Below, piece after piece: positions 35,201-45,975 of a DNA stretch of 64,000 bases. Below the pieces are notes generated by a model. That model was not told the DNA's origin, did no database searches, and saw only the letters and a list, made by a program, of their open reading frames with translations. The stretch is taken from positions 409,961-473,960 of the forward strand of contig WELA01002297.1 in the NCBI GenBank assembly GCA_009602735.1, in the 5' to 3' direction. Numbering within the stretch: the stretch's first letter is position 1; each line of letters begins with the position of its first letter. Origin of the DNA: Mesotaenium endlicherianum (lineage: Eukaryota > Streptophyta > Zygnematophyceae > Zygnematales > Mesotaeniaceae). The position numbers and the translations under genes were made by a program.

Positions 35201-36827
35201 TGACACCAAGACAGGCAAGGTGGATGGAGTTTCTGCAACAGTTCGACCACAAGATTGAGTACTTACCTGGGAAGATCAACCCTGCAGACGCTTTATCTAG
35301 GAGGTGTGACCTTGCAGCTGTCTCAGTCATCAAGGAGAACATGGACTTCAAGGAGAAGCTTCAAAGAGGTTATGAGGAGGACCGAGAGTTTGCTGATGGT
35401 GGAGCAGCTGAGTTCAACTCGAGTATGCAGAAGAAGGACGACATATGGTATTATGGTGATTCCAACAGAGTGGTGGTACCTGACATCAAGGAGCTACGAG
35501 ACTTACTACTTGCGGAGCATCATGACTGCTTATATGCTGGACACTTTGGAAGCGAGAAGACGGCAAGCGTGCTGAAGCGGGAATACTACTGGAGAAATAT
35601 GGACAAGGACATCGAGGAGTGGATCAGGAGTTGCGATGCGTGCCAGAGAAACAAAACACCAAATCAAAAGAAGGGAGGTACATTGCAGCCCCTGCCTATT
35701 CCGGAGTGTCCTTGGGAGCAGATTGCCATGGACTTCATCACATCCTTACCAGTGAGTGGTCAAGGGCACGATGCAGTATGGGTTGTGTCTGACAGACTCA
35801 GCAAGATGGCTCACTTCATTCCATGAAGGAGACTTCTACGGCAGCGGATGTGGCACGGCTATTCTTTGATCATATTTTCAGGCTACATGGGTTGCCGAAG
35901 GTGATTGTTTCAGATCGGGATCCAAGGTTTACTAGCAACTTTTGGCGGTCATTGTCTACTTTGATGGGGACCAAGTTTAGTATGAGCACTTTCTATCATC
36001 CTCAGACAGACGGGCAGAGTGAGAGGCTCAACAGAACTCTGCAAGAGATGCTCAAGAGTTTCACTATGGAGGACCCTTCAGAGTGGGACAAGAAGCTGCA
36101 AGGATTGGAGTTTGCCTACAACAACAGCATGCAGGGATCCACCAAGCACTCACCATTCGCTATGGTTTATGGGCAAGAAGTATATCATCCAGGGAACATC
36201 TTGTTGGAGAAGGCCAAGGAGACTCATGTTCCTACTACACAAGCTTTTATGGAGCAGATGGCCAAGACTTGTGATATGGCGAAGACGTGTATTCGGAAAG
36301 CACAGGAAGAGCAGGTCAAGCATGCTAACAAGCACAGGAGGGAAGTGACATTCCATGTGGGCGACAAAGAACTCTTGTCCACAGAGAACCTACTCTTCAC
36401 AGGCAAGAGGAAACTGCGGGCACGATTTACAGGTCCCTTTGTAGTGCTCAAGCAGGTGAATCCAGTGGCCTACAAATTGGAGCTTCCTTCAGGCTGGCGT
36501 ATCCATGATGTGTTCCATGTCAGTTGTGCGCGGCCATACGTTGACCCGAATGAAGAACATCCAAGACGACTACCTAAACCACCACCACCGGTCGAGATCG
36601 ATGATGTATTGGAGTATGAAGTGGAGGCGATTGTCGGCGATCGACGAGTCAAGCGAGGTCAACGATTTGTCCAAGAGTATCTGGTCAAGTGGAAAGGCTA
36701 CCATGCGCACGACAACACTTGGGAGCCAGAGGCCAACTTGACTCATTGTAAGAGTAAGTTGAGACGTTATCTGCAGAATGCGTCGAGGACGTCGCATCTT
36801 CAGGAGGGGGATGATGTAAGGTCATAG
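32208..36827 (+). pseudogene. gag-pol: Gypsy-1b gag-pol region
   Basis: This is the coding region of the fossil. Recognisable parts in order are gag with zinc knuckle CYNCGKLGHLARDC, protease with MVDSGASANFV, reverse transcriptase with [13 protein letters not shown] and [12 protein letters not shown], RNase H with IITDASNF, integrase with HHCC and a DDE core (VSDRDPRFTSNFW, QTDGQSERLNRTL), and a C-terminal chromodomain with YLVKWKGYHAHDNTWEPEA. The integrase-chromodomain part is the best preserved. The chromodomain would guide integration by reading histone marks, as known for chromoviruses. Confidence 0.85.
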
Positions 36828-37544
36828 GTTTATAAAGTGCAATTTTGAGTTTCATGAAAGTATGTATTGATTGTATAGTAGTATAGAGTGCATTTTGGTG
36901 ATCATTTTGATATAAAGTTCATCGAATTTGGTCCAGTATTAAGAGAGTTATGGATTTTTGAAGTTTAATTAGTTTTGAGGTCGGTTGACGACTGTCCTTA
37001 ATTTGCGGTGAGAACGACCGTCGGATTGACCATCAGCGTCGAGCGATCTGGCCCGTTAGAATGAAGTCGAACCTTCACGTAAGTTCGGCTGACGCGGAGT
37101 GCCGACTAGGTCGATTTACCTAGAAGTTTTGGTTTGGCCTAGCGCGTCTAAGATAGAATATCTAGTAATATCGATGCATGTATGTGGATATCAATTCGGC
37201 CCGACACGTCAGAGTAGACTGATCTGGCTTACTCACGAATATTCTGGAAGTGACGATTTGACGTACACTTAGGAATATCCGTAGCATCCTCCTAGGGAGG
37301 AGCACTTAGGCAAAATATTATAAATAGGCATAACTTCTTTGTTTCTTATCAGTTTTCACTTCTGTAAATTTCTACGGGTTTGTAATGACAAGACCTTTTA
37401 TCCTACATCATTTGTGAGCAGTTTCTTGCTACTCAAAATGTTGAGTATTTTTCCTAATATGCCGCTGCACTCTTTGATATGATTGCAACTTGTTCCTTTC
37501 CTCGTGAGTTACTACGCTTCCACTAGGGCACTCTGCCCCTTTCA
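36815..37544 (+). repeat. Gypsy-1b 3' LTR
   Basis: This 730-bp LTR starts TGTAAGGTCATAGG and ends CTCTGCCCCTTTCA, followed by the target duplication ACTTG. The chromodomain frame ends just inside it. Confidence 0.9.
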
Positions 37545-39177
37545 ACTTGATGTTGGGGACTGTTGCTAGTATGCAAGAACAAAACGGTCATGTTTCATGG
37601 GTGGCCACTCTTGATTTTGCTGTACCTCTCCAGACGTCTGTCGACGATCGGCCTGGTGATGCGGGCCAACCCGATTGGGATAGCATGCATACCTCGGAAC
37701 CACTTGACCTGCATCAATTGTTTTCGAGGGCTATCTCAAAGATCTGTTTTTCCTAGATCTCCAGGGTACTGGCTTGAACGGTGTAGCCGTAACGATGAAC
37801 AGTATGGACAAAAGGAAAGACCACTCAAACTATTCATTTGAGGATGGTTTGAGGTGGCACAATGGGCGCATTGCTGTCCCAGAAGGCCGAGTAAGACATG
37901 TGCTACTACGAGAAGCGCATGACTCTCCTTACTGTGGTCACCATGGAATTACCAAAACCACACACGCTTTGTGCAGAGGGTACATTTGGCCGTCCCTTAA
38001 GGTTGATGTCGGCGAGTACACTGTCAACTGCGCAACATGTCAGAGGAGTAAGCTGAGCAATTCATTGCCCGCTGAGAAGTTGCAGCTATTGGAAGTTGCG
38101 GGTGTGCCTTGGAAATGCATAAGCCTCGACTTTGTCGTGGAACTGCCTACTACTGATAGAGGACACAATGGGGTGTTAACGATCATGGATCGTTTCACTA
38201 AGATCGTGCACTTTGTGGCCACTGAACCATCACTTGATGCAGTCGAGACAGCGCGTCTTTTTGTGGACCATGTGTTCAAGTTGCATGGTATGCCAAAAGA
38301 GATCGTATGCGATCGTGATAGTAGATTTACGAGTCACTTCTGGCAAGAAGTTTGCTCGCAGTTCAGCAAAAACCTTAAGATGTCAACAAGCTTCCATCCT
38401 CAGATCGGTGGTCAGACCGAACGCTTGAATCGCGTTTTGCAACAATTTCTTAGGCATTATGTGAATCCTCGCCAAGACAACTGGGACACCCTCCTTTCAG
38501 TTGCAGAGTTTGCAGTAAATAATGCTTATTCGAAAAGTGTTAAGAAAACTCCATTTTTCCTTAACTATAGAAGACATCCGCACACTCCACTCATGCGTAT
38601 AGTTCTCGGAGAGGCGGGGATATTAACCATGAGAGTAGCAAGTGTTTGCCTCTTTGTCCACTCTCTTCAAGAGGTGCACAAACAAGCAGAGTTGGCTCTA
38701 GCCGCCGCTCGAGATCGACATAAACAATTTGCTGATACACACAGGATTGAGTTGAATTTTCAAGTTGGCAATTAAGTACATTTGCAAACAACAAACCTGC
38801 AACTCAAGCACCCAGGAAAGCGAAAGCTTCTGCCTCGTTCGGTAGGCCCTTTTATCGTGGCTGCAGAGGTTGGACCTGTTGCATACCGACTGGATGTGCC
38901 TAAATCCATGGGGCGAACGCATCTTGTGTTCTATGTCAGTTTACTTAAGCTATTTCACTCTGATGGCCGCTATCAGCCACAGGCACCGAAATTGGAACTC
39001 GCCGATGATGATAAAGCCTGGGATGCAGAGGAAGTCTTAGGACACCGCTATACCCGTCATAAGCCTCCACGAGTGGAGCTCTTGATCAAGTGGCTTAAAT
39101 ACAATTTCAGTTGGAATTTGTACGAACCTCAGAACAAATTAATTATGGAAAGTTACTCTGCATCCAGGCGGATTTGA
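37545..39177 (+). mobile_element. Gypsy-3, right piece (integrase and chromodomain)
   Basis: This continues the older element beyond Gypsy-1b. A well-preserved integrase spans about 37,860-38,770: an HHCC zinc-binding part (HDSPYCGHHGITKTTHALC with CATC), and a catalytic core with LDFVVELPTTDRGHNG, CDRDSRFTSHFW and GGQTERLNRVLQQFL. A chromodomain-like end follows at about 39,025-39,150 (LLIKWLKYNFSWNLYEP). The family is distinct from Gypsy-1 and Gypsy-2. It is broken, but the part kept here has few breaks. Confidence 0.85.
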
Positions 39178-39736
39178 ACCCGTGAGTCCTCGTTTGAAAC
39201 GTTCACACCTAAACGATTGGCAAAGTAATTTTTACAAACTACGTGGTCATGACGAAACGACGTGTACGCGACTATTCGCGACTACGCGACCGGTCACGTC
39301 TATTCAAGGAAACTCATAGAAGTGACTACAAGCAATCACGTCTATTCAAAGAGTCGAATAGATGTGACTACGCCAATTCGACGCGAAATGATTTGACGCG
39401 ATTTGTCGAAAGTCTCAAAATTTCCACACGGCGTGATTTTGTGCATTCGGTCAAAATGGTCACATCCATTTGACCGTTTTCATTGACATGACCAGTGCCC
39501 TAGGTGGTGACTCAAAGCACTTGATGCCTCACATTATGTGAGTATAAATACCCACAAGAGTCATTGTGAATGCAACTCTCACAAGCACAAGCACTACTTT
39601 TTCTCTCTCCCATTCTTTCTCAAAAGTTAGACAAGTATACCAAGTAGAGATATTTTCCTATCGCCGTTATTAAAGTTTTCTTGAATACCAAGCAAAAGAT
39701 TCTCAAAACAAGACCGTTTTAGTCGAAAACGTTGCA
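39178..39736 (+). other. Possible LTR or leader sequence between Gypsy-3 and Gypsy-1c
   Basis: This may be remnant LTR of Gypsy-3. It has a TATA-like GTATAAATAC at about 39,541-39,550 and then a CT-rich leader, an LTR-like layout. Two imperfect tandem units of about 42 bp start TCACGTCTATTCAA (from about 39,294 and 39,336). No boundaries or partner LTR were found, so this stays tentative. Confidence 0.3.
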
Positions 39737-40512
39737 TTGGAAGCCGGAGGCCAACTTGACTCATTGTAAAAGTAAGTTGAGACGTTATCCGCAAAATGCG
39801 TCCAGGACGTTGCATCTTGAGGAGGGAGATGATGTAAGGTCATATAATTTTAGAAAGTATTTTTGTGGTCGTTCTGATATAAAACTCGTCAAATTTGGAT
39901 AAGTATTGAGAAAATAATGTATAATGAAGTTTTAATAGTTTTAGGGGTTGGTCGACGACTGTCCTTAATTTGCGGTGTGCGTGACAGCGTCGAGCAATCT
40001 CGGCTGTTAGAGTGAATTCGAACCTTCACGTAATTTTGGTTGACGCGGAGTGCTGACCAGGTCGATTTACCTAGAAGTTTCGGATAAGCCTAGCGCGTCC
40101 AAGTTAGTACATTCTAGATATTTTGATGCATGCATGTGGACGTCAAATCGGCCTGATACCTCGGATGAGGTTGATCTGGCCTACTCAAAAATATTATGAA
40201 AGGGACAATTTGACGCGCACTCAGCAATTTCGTTGCTAAGCGGCCCTCCCTTTATGGGGCGAGCGGTCGTCGTAGAAAACTATAAGTAGGCATAACTTCT
40301 TTGCATCAATTTTCACTTGTGTAAATTTCTACGCGTTTATCACAACAAGGCCTTTCATCCTATTTTACTTTTGAGCACTTTCTTGCTACTTAATGATGAG
40401 TTATTTTCCAAGGTTTTCTTAGGAATATGCCGTTGCACTCTAGAGTAAAATTGCAACTAGTTTGGTTCTTTGCGAGTCACTACGTTTCCACTAGGGCACT
40501 CCGCCCCTTTCA
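39737..40512 (+). mobile_element. Gypsy-1c, 3' end fragment with LTR
   Basis: The last part of a Gypsy-1 chromodomain region (about 39,737-39,832) is followed by an LTR (39,833-40,512) that starts TGTAAGGTCATA and ends CTCCGCCCCTTTCA. The rest of the element is missing. It is more diverged than the Gypsy-1b LTRs, so likely older. Confidence 0.8.
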
Positions 40513-41389
40513 TGCGCCCCCCACAATAAACACCTGAATTTTTCGATTCCTCTGGCCAAAATTGGAGCTATGATGAAGATCGACTATTGTAAAAATCTCA
40601 TCCTGATTCTGTTTTTTACTCTATATCATTAAAAAGATATTTCATACATCAACCTCCACGCCGTCAATTTTGTCGTCTTAATAATCTACCTTAAAACCTA
40701 ACGTGCTTGTTCACAAGAATTTGCTTGTGGTCAACTTTGGAATGGTGTGTGGTTGAGGCGCGAAGCCGTCTTCTTGGTTCCATCAAATTTTCTACTAACT
40801 ACATTGAAAAGACCCATAATCAACATCTACATTAAGACGATCGCATCACAACGACACACTCTCGAGCTTATACGTCAGTATCTGCCGATACAAACGCATA
40901 CTCACTTGCGTGGCATGCGGGAAGGCCCAAAAAGATGGATTTGTTGTCCTTGATTGTGAATGGCATTCAAGTTGTGATGTAGTATTTACCTTAATCTTAA
41001 AATGGAGAGGAATAATCCATATTTAAACACTGTCGTAAAGACGCACGAGGGACATGTTCTTGTGATAACGCCCAAAAGGTGCGGTGAATCTTGTGAGTGA
41101 TATATACGTGGCTACATGTGTCGTCAAAATGCTTTCAGCCGGTTCGTGAAGAAATCTTTGCCTGTACAAAACTTTACAGAATCTGTGAGCTGCTGGCCTG
41201 CTCCGTTCAGCTTTGTCAGATCAAAATGACTCCTAAATGTATTCCTACGAGAGTCGATTCCGAACACGTGAGTTTGTGTTTAGGTTGCGAGAGATTTGGT
41301 TCTTAGAAGCGACTAACAAATCACGTCAACTCTTGGGAGATCAAGTCCTTGACGCCCAAGTCAATCGAAAGATTTTAGAGTGTAACCTC
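40513..41389. other. Unassigned sequence
   Basis: AT-rich sequence with no convincing gene. Short open frames at 40,747-40,953 and 41,097-41,306 have no recognised domain. Confidence 0.35.
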
Positions 41390-44310
41390 CACTTTATGAG
41401 ACGCTGGACATGATTGAACCCAATCAAACCTTTTGCACTCCTTGCTTCACCCTATAAATTGCACTCAATTGCACGAAGAATAAGTTTTTTGCCTGTAATT
41501 GCGCGACGTCAAAGACAATTGTGTTGCAGCAAATTAGGCCGGTTGCAGTGCGTTGCCCCTGTTCGCGCCTGAGAGGCCAAGAACCACAAATCGGTGCTTG
41601 ATACTCATGCTCAAGGAGAAACCAAAACTTTGTGAGGTGGCGACGACTTGCCCTTCACAAAGCAACTCCAAACAACCACATTGCCGAGTGACAAGTGAAA
41701 CGTCAAATCGCGTTGATGGCGTTCGTCAGCATTGGACATATTAAAAATTGCATTAGAGAGAGGTACAACCACCGCTGCCACTCACAGAGAGCACACGTAA
41801 AAGAAAAAAGGAGGACACAACTCGCTTCGATCGGCAGCACGCCCTCTTTTGCTCTCCCACCTTCTCCTCTGCACTCCTTGTCCTTGCTCACCCAGTCAAG
41901 CCTTGGCACGTACTCAATTTTGCCCAATTGCATCCCCCAGACCTCCTAACTTTGTTTTTAAGTTCCTATTTTCAAAAAAATGCACACTCTTTGTCAGAGC
42001 GCTCACCTTCGCAACCTTGTCAACACGCCTACTGAACAACTCTGGAGGCAAATTGAAGCAAAGCCGTGCCACGATCGGCCATGGCCACTCACTTTTGTCA
42101 TGCCGAGTTCATGTTTGACAAGAAGTGAGGTAAGGCCATGGTGTTGGCCTAGTTAAAGCAAGTCAAACCCTCTCGCCCATTTGACATTCCTTGCTTTGCC
42201 ATGTAAGTCGCATTCAATTGCAGAACACATAGCTGGTGTAATATTCCGCCGCGTGGCTCGATGCGGCACGTGCGACACGTCGCGGATGCGACCAAAAGTG
42301 TTGCTTTGAATCGTATAAGTATAATTGGCGCGCGATCAAAGTACCTCAAATTACCTTTTTGTTTGTATCGCTACATTGGTATTGGAGCGCAAACGTATGC
42401 AATCGTGTCCAGGAGACAAGGGTTCAAATCCCGTGGGGTGCAAAACTCGTCGATGGTACAATTGTACGGCGATCTTTGGATTGTACAAAGAAAGGACACT
42501 ATCCCAAAACAACGTCCCTCGCGTCGCCGAGGCCAAAATGCTTGGGACGTGCACATTAGTAGGTGCGAGGAGTGTAACGATCCGCCTCGTGGCCGGATGC
42601 GACGCATGCGACACGTCGCGGATGCAACCGGAGCTGTCAGTTTGAATTGTATAAGTGCAATTGGCGCCCATCAAAGAACCTCAAGTTACCTTTTTGTTTG
42701 TGTTGCTACAGCTGCAATTACATTTCAGCATTCAGTAACGAGAAGTCGTATACGATCACGCTACAGCAAATTAGGAAAATTATATTGCATCGTCCCCGTT
42801 TGCACCTAAGGGGGCCCAAGACCACAAGCCACTGTAGGCTACTGGATCAATATTGAGGGGACCGACAATTTCCCCCCACAAAGTCGCCCTAAACGATCGT
42901 AATAAATGAGTCGTCGAAACAGCGCGACCAGTTTTGACACAACAACTTTCTCCCCTTCCACCCCTTTCCACCACCCCTCATGCCTCTCCTTCCGACCCTC
43001 TTCTCCCTCTTGCGCTCTTAACGAGCATGTGGCCATGGCTACCCCATAGCTCCTGCTCTAACCCTCCTTGCCCTACAAAACCAACTAATGACCGAGAGCG
43101 CCCTCTCCTATGCCCCCGTCACGAGCTACCTTGCGTCCAAGGGAGGTGAAAAAAAGCCCCAAGAGCGCACTTCCTTAGCAAAGAGATCCGCGAGACAAAG
43201 ACCTGAGTCATCGAAAAGGTATGTTCTACGACGCTTGACAACTTGCGGGGCGCAAGAGACAAGCGTAGTCCAAAGTAAACGCCTTTGTGTCGATCCACGT
43301 CGGACGCGTAACATTTGGTACGGATACGTGATGCAAATTCAACCAAACATGCAGACCAGAGCTCTCCCAAGCAAACAACCCTATTGATTTTTCCCTCATA
43401 ACCTTTACGTGAGGTACGCCTTGCTGAAACCAACAAAATATTGCACATATGCGATCAAGATAGGATACCGACAACATTTTCCCAACAAACTCATTTCAAA
43501 CAATTGCGATGAACGAGTCGTCGTAACAGTACGACTAATACCGACGCTTGCTGATGATGCAACGATTTATTCCTCCTTGTCCACAATCTCTCATGACCTC
43601 GCATCATAGCTACCCTTCACACCCCTTCCCACCCACTCTCTTTCACGGCCTCTTAACAAGCATAGCCGCTTGCCACAGCAAGCGGCTGCATGGCTGCCCA
43701 CTAGCATACGCTCCCAACCCTATGACCGCATAAACTCATCCAACAACTGAGAGCATCCTCTCCCCGCCCTTGACACCACCTACCTCGCAGCCCACTTGAG
43801 GTGAAGCCTTGCCATTGCCGCTCACAAAGCACCCAAAAGGTGCACTTAGCAAAGAGGATCCGCAAGGAAGAGACCTAATTTGTGGAGAGGGTAAATTTTA
43901 TGGCGGTCGCCAAAGTGCGGGCTGCAAAAAACAAGCATAGTCAATATCGATCGCTTTTGCGGCGATCGAGGTCGGACGCGTACATATATTTGTTTGGCCT
44001 ACGAAAATAAAAATTGACATATAGAGGGACCAAAGCTTGAACAAACGATGCTTATTGATTTGTTCCTCACAAGTGTTATGTAAGGGACGCCTTACTGAAG
44101 CCTAAAATTGATACATACTGCATTTGTGCGTTCACGGGGCTCACAAGCATAACAAAGGTGAACAAAGATGCGCTGATGCAAAACTTACTAATGGGAAAAC
44201 AACCGACAACTCTGGCGTATTTACAAACCGAATTGGCAAGAGAGTGAATTTATCTACGGGCGGCGGGCGGCTACAATTATCTCCTCAAAAGGTCGCTTCG
44301 CACAAAAACA
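41390..44310 (+). repeat. Degenerate large-unit tandem repeat, about 0.6-0.75 kb unit
   Basis: Landmarks recur in the same order. The CACTCCTTGCTTCACCCTATAAATTGC-type landmark near 41,440 recurs near 42,190; GCAAATTAGG plus a CACAAAGC motif near 41,530-41,660 recurs near 42,770-42,880; CCGACAA plus GAGTCGTCG near 42,861 recurs near 43,470; and TTGATTT..TTCCTCA..ACGCCTT.CTGAA near 43,386 recurs near 44,056. At least three diverged units are visible. The TRIM element interrupts one unit. It may be an old satellite or a repeatedly duplicated LTR-like sequence. I see no genes in it. Confidence 0.5.
42237..42710 (+). mobile_element. TRIM element (474 bp) with 139/138-bp LTRs
   Basis: This is a terminal-repeat retrotransposon in miniature. 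LTR 1 (42,237-42,375) and LTR 2 (42,573-42,710) both start TGTAA and end GCTACA, and are about four-fifths identical by eye. A primer-binding site TTGGTATTGGAGC follows LTR 1, and purine-rich GGTGCGAGGAG precedes LTR 2. The internal region is under 200 bp and has no coding capacity. Flanking 5-mers GCTGG and GCTGC differ by one base. The neighbouring repeat unit appears uninterrupted at the equivalent site (near 41,494). It would depend on proteins of an autonomous LTR element. LTR divergence suggests an old insertion. Confidence 0.8.
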
Positions 44311-44332
44311 ATAAGTGAAGAGTTGAAACAAT

Positions 44333-44587
44333 TTGACTACTTGTCGACACTCATCGTCAAAGGAGCGACTTTTTCCCTCATTTTCATCAATAGTAGGGAC
44401 AGCGACGGCGACCAAGGAGAAGGCCATGACTTTGAGATACAGCGACACTCCAGCCGGCGACACCTTTGTCCCGCTAGCGCTGGAGATTTCTTGGTCATTA
44501 GGCACGGCGTTCCACAGCTTCCTTAACCTTTGCGCTGAGCGCACTGTCTCTCACAATTTCAGCGTCTCTAGTGACGATATCGGTTAG
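44333..44587 (+). pseudogene. Short remnant ORF, possibly retroelement-derived
   Basis: The frame contains TPAGDTFVPLALEISWSLGT followed by AFHSFLNLCAE. This weakly recalls a segment seen C-terminal to reverse transcriptase in some plant retroelement proteins (PLAxExxGxLG, then FLxxCA). That recollection cannot be checked here. There are no neighbouring domains, so it is at best a small relic. Confidence 0.25.
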
Positions 44588-45224
44588 AGAGACTTGGTCA
44601 ACGAGAGTACCTCCAGCTAATCGGTTGTAGTCTACAGAGTGCTCAAGCTACTACCACGTACGGACGCGCAGCTAGCGCCCTATCTAGGGCTGTGTGTTGA
44701 CCCCCAATCCCTCTTGTTACATTTTGCCTTAGCAATTTTTGGTCGCAATTTTCGAAGATGAGTATGAACTTTCATGTTATTTCGGAGCTTGCTCCAATTA
44801 TTGATACATACCCCTTCTTATTCTTATTTTTTTAAACGAGGGTTGTTGTGCCCAACAGCGTTGGGTCCTGGGCACCTGCGTGGCTTCTCAGCACATGTGC
44901 CGTCGACCTGATTGACAAGTCGCTGGTCCTTTGTGCGTGCGAGTTGTCCATAGTTGATTGGTCGGTGCATCGCTGCACGTGGAAAGTTAACCTGGTCAAT
45001 TGACCTTCGCATGTCTGTCGGTGGCAAGCTAGCTGTGGTTGACCCATTTTTGGTCTTCCTGTATTTCCATCATTTAATGAGGGAATTCAACGCTTAGTGT
45101 TTCCACACCGAGCTGGTTCTCTGTCTTTCCTGTTTCAGTATTTAATAAACTTTTAAAAAGTTTCTTATATTCCAATTTTCCTGACAAGTAAGACAGAAGC
45201 GTCTTACTTCCAAATAGGCTTTTG
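44588..45224. other. Unassigned sequence
   Basis: No gene was recognised. Minus-strand frames at 44,824-45,047 are short and overlapping and are not supported. The stretch ends at the solo-LTR insertion site TTTTG. Confidence 0.35.
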
Positions 45225-45975
45225 TGTAAGGTCATAGGTTTATATAGTGCATTTTTAATTTACTTGAAAGTATGTTTTATCTGCATAGAAATGTAGAGTG
45301 CATTTTTGTGGTCATGTTGATATAAAGTTCATCAAATTTAGTTTAGTGTTGAGAAAGTTATGAATGTCTGAAGTTTAATTAGTTTAAAGGATGGTCGACG
45401 ACTGTCCTCAATTCGCGGTGAACGCGATCGTCGGATTGACCGACAGCGTCGAGCCATTTAAGCTGTTGGAGTAAATCCAAACCTTCACGTAATTTTGGCT
45501 GACGCGGAGTGCCAACCAGGTCAAATTATTTAGAAGTTTCGGATTAGCCTATCGCGTCTAACTTAGTATATTCTAGATGCTTCGATGCATGCATGTGAAC
45601 GGCAAATGGACACGACACGTCGGATGAGGCTGATCTGGCCTTCTCACAAATATTTTGGGAGGAACAATTTGAAAAACACTTCAAGAAATTCCGTAGCTAA
45701 CGGCCCTTCCTCCTAGGGGCGAGCGGTCGTCGTAGAAAATTATACATACGCGCAACTTCTTTGTTTCTCATCAGTTTACTTCTGTAAATATTTGCGGGTT
45801 TGTAATGACAAGGCTTTAATCCTAGTCCATTTGTGAGCACTTTCTTGCTAATCAAAATGTCGAATAATTTTCCAAGGCTTTTCTAGTAATATGCCGTTGC
45901 ACTCTAGAGTATGATTACAACTAGCTTTGTTCCTCGTGAGTCGCTACGCTTCTATTTGGCCACTCTGCCCTTTCC
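45225..45975 (+). mobile_element. Solo Gypsy-1 LTR
   Basis: A complete 751-bp LTR starts TGTAAGGTCATAGG and ends CTCTGCCCTTTCC. Identical 5-bp duplications TTTTG lie on both sides (45,220-45,224 and 45,976-45,980), showing a real insertion later reduced to one LTR by recombination between its two LTRs. It is clearly diverged from the Gypsy-1b LTRs. Confidence 0.88.

Larger units (their letters stand above)
31427..37544 (+). mobile_element. Gypsy-1b, full-length chromodomain Ty3/Gypsy
   Basis: This is a complete-length fossil of 6.1 kb: 5' LTR (31,427-32,170), primer-binding site TGGTATCCGAGC (32,173-32,184), gag (from 32,208) with a CCHC knuckle at about 33,141-33,182, protease (about 33,320-33,600, DSGAS), reverse transcriptase (about 33,990-34,600), RNase H (about 34,850-35,300), integrase (about 35,450-36,500), chromodomain (about 36,600-36,790) and 3' LTR (36,815-37,544). 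A perfect 5-bp target duplication ACTTG flanks it (31,422-31,426 and 37,545-37,549). The LTRs are about 94% alike by eye. It is broken, with about half a dozen breaks. It sits inside Gypsy-3. Confidence 0.92.

Noticed and set aside
39155-39230. tRNA-like sequence on the minus strand with a GGGTTCAAATCCG B-box match
   Set aside because: T stem and acceptor stem do not fit a cloverleaf at proper spacing, and it overlaps the end of Gypsy-3.
42261-42809. 182-residue plus-strand frame and overlapping minus-strand frames
   Set aside because: They cross the TRIM and its LTRs; no domain and no conservation expected.
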